Part shown: in pieces, positions 26,336 through 31,124 of the stretch
Numbering within the stretch: the stretch's first letter is position 1
How the letters are laid out: every line of letters starts with the position of its first letter
Assembly: GCA_038120765.1 (NCBI GenBank)
Contig: JAYOMI010000039.1
Span: 1 to 31,124, forward strand
DNA length: 31,124 bases
From: CAXBCP01 sp038120765
Lineage (GTDB): Bacteria; Pseudomonadota; Alphaproteobacteria; MPNO01; UBA830
Direction of reading: 5' to 3'
Position numbers and translations under genes: made by a program
The notes under the pieces: generated by a model
Databases searched by the model: none
Told to the model about the DNA's origin: nothing
Seen by the model: only the letters and a program-made list of their open reading frames with translations

Positions 26336-26764
26336 TCAGACGACGGCGGTGAGGCCCGCAGCCTCTATACCGGCGATCCCGGCGGTCTCGTCATTATCCG
26401 ATGAATCGCCGCTGACGCCGACGGCGCCGACAATCTCGTCGCCGTTCTTGATGATGACGCCGCCCGGAACCGGCACCAGCCGGCCCTCCGACGCGGCCGC
26501 CAGGGCGACGCCGAAATGCGGGCGGTCGAGCGCGATGTCGCCGATCCTGCGCGATGAGATTCCCATGCCGACCGCACCGAATGCCTTGCCCGTTGCTATC
26601 TGCGGCCGCAAGGCAGCGCCGGGGCCGTCTTCACGGGCGAACGCTTTCAAGCTGCCTCCGTCATCGACGACAGCGACCGTCAGGGGATTGAGGCCCATTT
26701 CGTGGCCCTTCTCCAGCGTTTTAGCCAGAATGGTCTGTGCCTGTTCGAGCGAAAGCTTCGCCAT
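26336..26764 (-). CDS. HbpS/GlcG-like (DUF336) protein
   Basis: 142 residues. The family includes the haem-degrading, redox-sensing HbpS of Streptomyces and GlcG of the glycolate operon; members often neighbour organic-acid catabolic genes. Diagnostic segments are LTVAVVDDGGSLKAFAREDG, the ATGKAFGAVGMG stretch, and the C-terminal VPGGVIIKNGDEIVGAVGVSG with DNDETAGIAGIEA. AGGGG lies 7 bases before ATG 26764. It leads the minus-strand unit hbpS-like, MFS, MFS, SpmAB, and is divergent from the 3-hydroxyisobutyrate-dehydrogenase-like gene across a 120-base gap. No signal peptide, so a cytoplasmic location is likely. Confidence 0.85.
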   Translation of the reverse strand: MAKLSLEQAQTILAKTLEKGHEMGLNPLTVAVVDDGGSLKAFAREDGPGAALRPQIATGKAFGAVGMGISSRRIGDIALDRPHFGVALAAASEGRLVPVPGGVIIKNGDEIVGAVGVSGDSSDNDETAGIAGIEAAGLTAVV

Positions 26765-26884
26765 TTCGATCCCCTGGAATGGTCATTTGGGTAAAAGTTG
26801 TTGTTGTTGGCAAAACTACGCGTTCCCCTCCACCTAAGAAAGCGGCAAATTGATGTCCTGCCAGACAAAATACGGGAAGCAGCC

Positions 26885-27766
26885 ATGACGGATTTGAGGG
26901 TCGGCTTTATCGGGCTCGGGACGATGGGAAGCGCGATGTGCGGGCATCTGATCGCAGGCGGCGTCCCGACCGCGGTCTGGGCGCGCGAACAGTCAAAGGC
27001 TGAAGCGCTCATCCGGTCCGGGGCGGACTGGGCGGACTCCCCGTGCGCGCTCGCCGAATCGTGCGATGTCGTAATGCTATGCGTATCGAACGACGATGCG
27101 GTGGGAGAGGTCGTCTTTGGCGCGGATGGCATAGCATCGGCTGTGTCCGGCGCGCGCATTCTGGTGGATCATTCTTCCATTCACCCGATGACCACGCGGG
27201 AATGGGCGCGCGAGCTTCACGCCAAAAGCGGAACAGGCTGGATAGATGCACCGGTTTCGGGCGGCCCGGGAGGCGCCGAACGGGGAGAACTGATTGTGAT
27301 GGCGGGCGGCGACATCGGGGATTTTGAAGCCGTGAAACCGCTCCTGTCGCGCTATGCCAAGCAGATCACTTTGATGGGGCCGGCCGGCGCCGGGCAGGCC
27401 ACCAAGGCCTGCAACCAGTTGATCATCGGCGCGGAAATCTGTGCCATTGCCGAGGCGCTGAACTTCGCAAAAAACTTCGGCATGGATGCGCACACCCTCG
27501 CCGACGCATTGAAAGGCGGCTGGGCCGATTCCCCGGTATTGCAGGATCACGGAAGACGTATGGCAAACGCTGACTACTCCGACCTGGCGGATGCCTCGAT
27601 GATGATGAAGGACATGACCATTGCGCAGGATATGGGCAACCGCACGAACAGCCCTATGCCGATGACCGATCTCGTAACATCGCTTTTTCAGAAGGCGATC
27701 GACGAGGGCCATTTGGATGGCGGCCAGATCGCCCCGATGCGCCTGTATTCATCCGATCCGCTTTAG
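26885..27766 (+). CDS. 3-hydroxyisobutyrate dehydrogenase-like NAD(P)-dependent oxidoreductase
   Basis: 293 residues from ATG 26885 (MTDLRVGFIGLGTMGSAM), preceded by GGGAAG. The beta-hydroxyacid dehydrogenase family (3-hydroxyisobutyrate, tartronate semialdehyde, glyoxylate reductases) oxidises or reduces short beta-hydroxyacids. Visible are the dinucleotide motif GFIGLGTMG, the substrate-binding DAPVSGGPGGAERGEL and the catalytic-lysine helix GAGQATKACNQLI. Extra upstream in-frame codons from 26798 look like leader, not protein. Its stop overlaps the LysR stop by two bases from the other strand (TTTAG at 27762-27766). Exact substrate cannot be decided. Confidence 0.9.
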   Translation: MTDLRVGFIGLGTMGSAMCGHLIAGGVPTAVWAREQSKAEALIRSGADWADSPCALAESCDVVMLCVSNDDAVGEVVFGADGIASAVSGARILVDHSSIHPMTTREWARELHAKSGTGWIDAPVSGGPGGAERGELIVMAGGDIGDFEAVKPLLSRYAKQITLMGPAGAGQATKACNQLIIGAEICAIAEALNFAKNFGMDAHTLADALKGGWADSPVLQDHGRRMANADYSDLADASMMMKDMTIAQDMGNRTNSPMPMTDLVTSLFQKAIDEGHLDGGQIAPMRLYSSDPL

Positions 27767-28695
27767 TCTGGATCATCCGTTATCGGCAGGGCGTCCATCA
27801 TGGCAGACAGTGAGATCATCCTGTCCCGGAGCCAGCCATGCGCGGGGGAGCGCGCCGAGAGTTCGTGCCATGCGGCGATGACTTTGAAAGCGGGCAGGGG
27901 CAGGGGCGCCGGAAATATCTTCAGCGAGTCTTCGAAAGGCCGGAGGATACGTTCGGGCGCAACCGTAATGAATTCGCTATCGGCCAGTATTCCCGGCAGG
28001 CTGAGAAAGTTCGGCACCGAGACGCTGACGCGCCGTTGGCGGCCTAGTTTTGCAAGCGCATCGTCGGTGGGGCCGTAGAATCCACCGCTCGAAGGCGTGA
28101 CAAGGACATGGTCGAGGGCGCAAAAGGCGTCGAGCGACATTCCTGGCGTCGCGCCCGGGTGACCCGCGCTGGCGGCACAGACATAGCGATCCTCGAAAAG
28201 GTCGATCGTGTGGACATTTGGCGGCGCCATTTCCGGTACGGTGATCGCGAAGTCTATTTCCTGGCGTTCGAATTGGCCCGGCATCCGCGGAATATCTGTG
28301 GTGACAACCGAGAAGCGGATATTCGGTGCAGTCCGATGTACCTCGCGCATCAACGGTGCAAGAAAGGTCATTTGGGCATAATCGGTCGCGGCGACGGTGA
28401 AGACGGTTTCGGCATCGTCCGGATCGAACCCGGCAACGGAAAGAATGGCATCGATGTCCCGAAGAACCGTTTTGACCGGTGCGATCAGGTCAAGGGCCTG
28501 GGGCGTTGGCCGGATTCCCTGGCGGGTCCGCACGAAGAGCGGATCCTCAAAGGTTTCCCGGAGCCTCTTCAACCCGCCGCTCACGGCGGGTTGGGAAAGG
28601 TTCAGTCTTTCGGCGGCGCGGCTGACGCTGCGCTCATCGAGCAACACATCCAGCACGACGAGAAGGTTCAGGTCGACATTTCGAATATTGGTCAA
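27763..28695 (-). CDS. LysR-type transcriptional regulator
   Basis: 310 residues. The winged helix-turn-helix ERSVSRAAERLNLSQPAVSG is near residues 21-40, followed by LKRLRETFEDPLFVRTRQGI and a periplasmic-binding-like effector domain of roughly 90-300. The only N-terminal start in frame is TTG 28695 (read MTNIRNVDLNLLVVLD), without a clear Shine-Dalgarno. The effector domain is of the NodD/LinR-like type by eye. It is divergent from the PaaA/PaaC-like gene across a 150-base AT-rich gap holding a 12-bp palindrome, so the ferritin-fold gene, and perhaps the UbiD gene beyond it, are likely targets; the effector is probably a small aromatic or organic acid. Confidence 0.9.
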   Translation of the reverse strand: MTNIRNVDLNLLVVLDVLLDERSVSRAAERLNLSQPAVSGGLKRLRETFEDPLFVRTRQGIRPTPQALDLIAPVKTVLRDIDAILSVAGFDPDDAETVFTVAATDYAQMTFLAPLMREVHRTAPNIRFSVVTTDIPRMPGQFERQEIDFAITVPEMAPPNVHTIDLFEDRYVCAASAGHPGATPGMSLDAFCALDHVLVTPSSGGFYGPTDDALAKLGRQRRVSVSVPNFLSLPGILADSEFITVAPERILRPFEDSLKIFPAPLPLPAFKVIAAWHELSARSPAHGWLRDRMISLSAMMDALPITDDPD

Positions 28696-28702
28696 ACCGA
28701 TA

Positions 28703-28714
28703 AATTATATAATT
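28703..28714. promoter_or_regulatory. AT palindrome in the LysR divergent promoter
   Basis: AATTATATAATT is a perfect 12-bp palindrome 8 bases upstream of the LysR start codon, in the most AT-rich stretch of the intergenic region. It may be part of a LysR autoregulatory site or simply a melting promoter segment. Confidence 0.35.
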
Positions 28715-28778
28715 ATTGGCGATTTGATTTATATCTAAAGCTTTGCGAAATTTCTGGCAACAAAAAGGCTGATACTGC

Positions 28779-28808
28779 TATTTGAGCGCCGATTATTTGA
28801 GCGCCGAT
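28779..28808. repeat. Perfect 15-bp tandem duplication
   Basis: TATTTGAGCGCCGAT occurs twice head-to-tail (28779-28793 and 28794-28808), directly followed by TAACGG, 37 bases before the PaaA/PaaC-like start. No other copy was noticed. Confidence 0.9.
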
Positions 28809-28845
28809 TAACGGTGCCGTTGCTTTGGCCACTCAGGAGAGAAAT

Positions 28846-29589
28846 GTGGAAACGTGCAGGAACCCGTCGGAAGCCACCGGCGAAGATAAGGAAATGCTTG
28901 TCCGCCTGATGACGCGTCAGATTTATGCGGAAACGGCAACTGCGGAAGTATTCGGCCGGGCGATCAGCGCCGCTCCGAACTGGCAGGAAAAGGAACTTGC
29001 CGCCGAATTTGCCGCCGAGGAAGCGCGTCACAGCCGGGGGCTGTACGACCTGCTGGCCGACCTGGGCGAAGACCCGGAAGCGATAATTGCAGGCCGCCCC
29101 GACGCGGGGGAATTCTGGGGCCTGGATCTCGACAATTGGCTCGATATTGCCGTGTTCAACTTCACGGTCGACCGCGCCGGCAGCCATCAGATCATGGAAT
29201 ACCGCGAATCGAGCTATCTGCCCTGGGGCGCCAGCCAGGAAGAGGTACTCGAGGATGAGGAAGATCATTACGACAACGGTGTTGAGAACCTGAAGCAGTT
29301 CGCCAAGGACCCGGCCAAACTGGCCGCATTCCAGGAAGTGTACGATCGTGTCATGCCGAATGCGTTGAAGCGCGCCTTCGGACGGCTGGAAGGCGCCGAT
29401 AATGATTTCTGCCTCGAGCACGGCCTGAAGCGGAACACGACGGAAGAAATCGTCAATCGCTACCTCAGGGAAATGCACAGCCACATGGATGGGACAGGGC
29501 TTGTTTTCCCGCCGATGTCGGCATTTGAAGCCATCAACTGCGAACTTGCGGACAGCACCCGTGAAATTCTGATGTCACTTCAGCGTTGA
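28846..29589 (+). CDS. PaaA/PaaC-like ferritin-fold (phenylacetate catabolic-type) protein
   Basis: 247 residues from GTG 28846, which has AGGAG 6 bases upstream; a TTG at 28825 in the same frame has no such site. It matches the phenylacetic-acid-catabolic protein family (four-helix di-iron or di-iron-like subunits of ring epoxidases). Carboxylate and His motifs sit on helices: LMTRQIYAETATAEVFG, EEARHSRGL (E-x2-H) and EDEEDHYDNG (E-x2-H). A catalytic PaaA would keep both E-x2-H motifs, as here. The PaaB, PaaD and PaaE partners needed by the true epoxidase are absent from the window, so it may be a stand-alone oxygenase. A strong terminator follows, so it is transcribed separately from the UbiD gene. 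Confidence 0.8.
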   Translation: METCRNPSEATGEDKEMLVRLMTRQIYAETATAEVFGRAISAAPNWQEKELAAEFAAEEARHSRGLYDLLADLGEDPEAIIAGRPDAGEFWGLDLDNWLDIAVFNFTVDRAGSHQIMEYRESSYLPWGASQEEVLEDEEDHYDNGVENLKQFAKDPAKLAAFQEVYDRVMPNALKRAFGRLEGADNDFCLEHGLKRNTTEEIVNRYLREMHSHMDGTGLVFPPMSAFEAINCELADSTREILMSLQR

Positions 29590-29615
29590 TACAACCGACC
29601 GGAGTGTCGGGCATT

Positions 29616-29651
29616 ACGCCGGTCGCATCATTGTGGCCGGCGTTTTTTTTT
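29616..29651 (+). terminator. Rho-independent terminator
   Basis: ACGCCGGTC (29616-29624) pairs with GGCCGGCGT (29635-29643) over 9 bp with one T-G wobble, a 10-base loop and a run of nine T. It ends the PaaA/PaaC-like transcript 27 bases after its stop. Confidence 0.9.
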
Positions 29652-29676
29652 GGGTATTTCCCGCGAGACCGCGAAA

Positions 29677-29694
29677 CAGTTGGATATCCAGCTG
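29677..29694. promoter_or_regulatory. 18-bp imperfect palindrome, candidate operator
   Basis: CAGtTGGATATCCAgCTG: a perfect 10-bp core TGGATATCCA and matching CAG/CTG flanks, with one mismatched pair. It lies between the terminator and the UbiD gene, about 250 bases from that start, so binding of a dimeric repressor near the promoter is plausible but unproved. Confidence 0.4.
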
Positions 29695-29943
29695 TATCTC
29701 CTCTAAACCTGACCCCGAATTCCGGAGCACAGGGATGACAAATTCCTTACGTGCAGAGGCTTGACCGGATTCCCGCGCAAAATGCGCCGGCGATGACCGG
29801 TCCCGGTTATCACCCTTCAGGCACACGAGCAGTCCACGGGCAGCACTCCCGCCGGGCTTAACTTCGCCGCTGACGAACGCGGCAACAACACCGCTTCCCC
29901 TGCCGACAAACGCAGGACCGGAAGCCGGGAAAAGGAGAAGACT

Positions 29944-31124
29944 ATGTGCGCAGCTGAAATGAACATGCCAGGAATGGCATCAGAACTGATTATGGACCTT
30001 CGGGGCACGCTCGAATGGCTAAAATCGGAAGGCGATCTGATCGAGACCGATGTTGAAGTCGATCCCGATATCGAAATCGCCGCGATCCAGAAGAATTTCG
30101 ATGGCGGTTGCCCGATCCTCTTCAATAACGTGAAGGGCAAACCCAATCATCGTTGCGTGACGAACCTGTTCGGTGACATGAATGTCATTAACAAGATGTT
30201 CGGCTGGGAAAACGACACCGACCGCACGGTGAAACTCGCCTACGCGCTCCAGCATCCGCTGCCGCCGGTGGAAATCGGCCAGGACGAGGCACCCTGCCAG
30301 GAGCACGTGGTTCTCGATCCGGTCAATGTGAACGATTACATCGTTCCGATCCGGCATACCGAATTCGAACCGGAACTCACCGTCGGGTCGGGCAACCGCG
30401 TCGTTGCCGGCAAGTATTTCGACGGCGGAACCGACCTTGGCTACAACCGGATGAATTTCCGCTGGGGCAATGTCGGGACGTTCCAGATTTCGCCCGGCTC
30501 GCATATGTGGCAGGTCGTGTCCAAGCACTACAAGGACGACGAGCCGGTGCCGATCACGATGTGCTTCGGTCTGCCGCCATCATGCACGCTGCTCGCAGGT
30601 GCCGGTTTCGATTACGTCATCCTGCCGCAGGGCTGCGATGAAATCGGGATCGCCGGCGCAGTGCAGGGCTCGCCCGTGCGTATCGTCAAGGCGCGCACCG
30701 TCGATGCCTATGCAGTTGCCGATTGCGAAGTTGTGCTTGAAGGCTACGTGAACCCGCGCGACCGTCGTTACGAGACCGCGGAAGCCGAAGAAGCCGGCAT
30801 CCAGGGCCGCTTCCATTTCCACCCGGAATGGGCGGGCTACATGGGCAAGGCATACAAAGCCCCGACGTTCCATTGCACGGCCGTCACCATGCGGAAGCCG
30901 GAATCGAAGCCGATCATCTTCCCGCTCGCCGTTCACACCCTGGATGAGCACAACATCGACACCACGGTTCGTGAAGCCGCCCTGTTCGCCCTGTGCGAGC
31001 GGATGCAGCCCGGTATCGTGACCGACGTTGTGATGCCGTACTGCATGACCGACTGGGGCGGTGCGATCATCCAGGTGAAGAAGCGCAACCAGATCGACGA
31101 AGGCTGGCAGCGCAACTTCATGGG
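29944..31124 (+). CDS. UbiD-family decarboxylase (3' end beyond the window)
   Basis: First ~394 codons, open to the window edge; UbiD proteins are usually near 480-500 residues, so about 100 are missing. The family uses prenylated FMN made by UbiX to decarboxylate or carboxylate aromatic and alpha,beta-unsaturated acids. ATG 29944 has AAGGAG 6 bases upstream. Visible are RGTLEWLKSEGDLIETDVEV, VTNLFGDMNVINKMFG, the cofactor-site region GYNRMNFRWGNVG with its Arg, CFGLPPSCTLLAG, and the acidic segment CEVVLEGYVNPRDRRYE; the glutamates here and in HPEWAGYMG probably belong to the E-R-E catalytic network. The usual EGPFGE stretch is replaced by IQGRFHFHPEWAGY, as in some subfamilies unlike E. coli UbiD. 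No ubiX is in the window. Confidence 0.92.
   Translation, partial: MCAAEMNMPGMASELIMDLRGTLEWLKSEGDLIETDVEVDPDIEIAAIQKNFDGGCPILFNNVKGKPNHRCVTNLFGDMNVINKMFGWENDTDRTVKLAYALQHPLPPVEIGQDEAPCQEHVVLDPVNVNDYIVPIRHTEFEPELTVGSGNRVVAGKYFDGGTDLGYNRMNFRWGNVGTFQISPGSHMWQVVSKHYKDDEPVPITMCFGLPPSCTLLAGAGFDYVILPQGCDEIGIAGAVQGSPVRIVKARTVDAYAVADCEVVLEGYVNPRDRRYETAEAEEAGIQGRFHFHPEWAGYMGKAYKAPTFHCTAVTMRKPESKPIIFPLAVHTLDEHNIDTTVREAALFALCERMQPGIVTDVVMPYCMTDWGGAIIQVKKRNQIDEGWQRNFM

Larger units (their letters stand above)
29590..29943. other. Intergenic region between PaaA/C-like and UbiD genes
   Basis: 354 bases containing a terminator (29616-29651) and an imperfect 18-bp palindrome (29677-29694). The remaining stretch up to AAGGAG at 29932-29937 presumably carries the UbiD-gene promoter, but I found no hexamer pair with good spacing. 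No credible ORF. Confidence 0.6.

Overview
The window looks like a draft or metagenome-assembled scaffold from a GC-rich alphaproteobacterium, probably near Rhodospirillales. Pointers are the uvrA, ssb, gyrA, coaD neighbourhood, a UvrA first zinc motif reading CPVSGF, and a GyrA C-terminal half with the acidic insertion I associate with alphaproteobacteria. Three runs of exactly 10 N (11358-11367, 17024-17033, 18249-18258) are scaffold joins. Two of them break reading frames that are almost certainly intact in the organism.

Left third (1-8900) is housekeeping: the edge of an unidentified gene, uvrA on the minus strand, then on the plus strand a D-2-hydroxyacid dehydrogenase, ssb, a small charged protein, gyrA, coaD and a tRNA-Lys(TTT) with its own promoter and terminator. 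Candidate sigma70-type promoters are readable before gyrA, tRNA-Lys and ribA.

Middle (8900-15600) is accessory metabolism: a 2OG-Fe(II) oxygenase-like protein, a lipocalin-like protein, a MetE-C-terminal-like methyltransferase, a metallo-beta-lactamase-fold hydrolase, an MFS transporter and a GTP cyclohydrolase II with a degenerate DHBP-synthase-like N-terminal half. After ribA comes a small putative secreted peptide preceded by a nested inverted-repeat operator candidate.

15700-20124 is the most unusual block. An IS481-like transposase ORF keeps its full length but appears to have lost two of three DDE residues. A strong promoter sequence at its edge points into a tightly coupled three-gene operon: two paralogous QueG/reductive-dehalogenase-like double [4Fe-4S] proteins and a PaaK-like acyl/aryl-CoA ligase.

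Right third (20138-31124) carries an atypical response regulator, a 35-residue membrane protein, a Tat-exported intradiol dioxygenase-like protein, and a minus-strand cluster of HbpS/GlcG-like protein, two paralogous MFS transporters and a fused SpmA-SpmB protein. Then follow a 3-hydroxyisobutyrate-dehydrogenase-like enzyme, a LysR regulator, a PaaA/PaaC-like ferritin-fold protein and the first ~394 codons of a UbiD-family decarboxylase. Together the accessory genes suggest uptake and breakdown of organic (possibly aromatic) acids, but no complete known pathway is visible.
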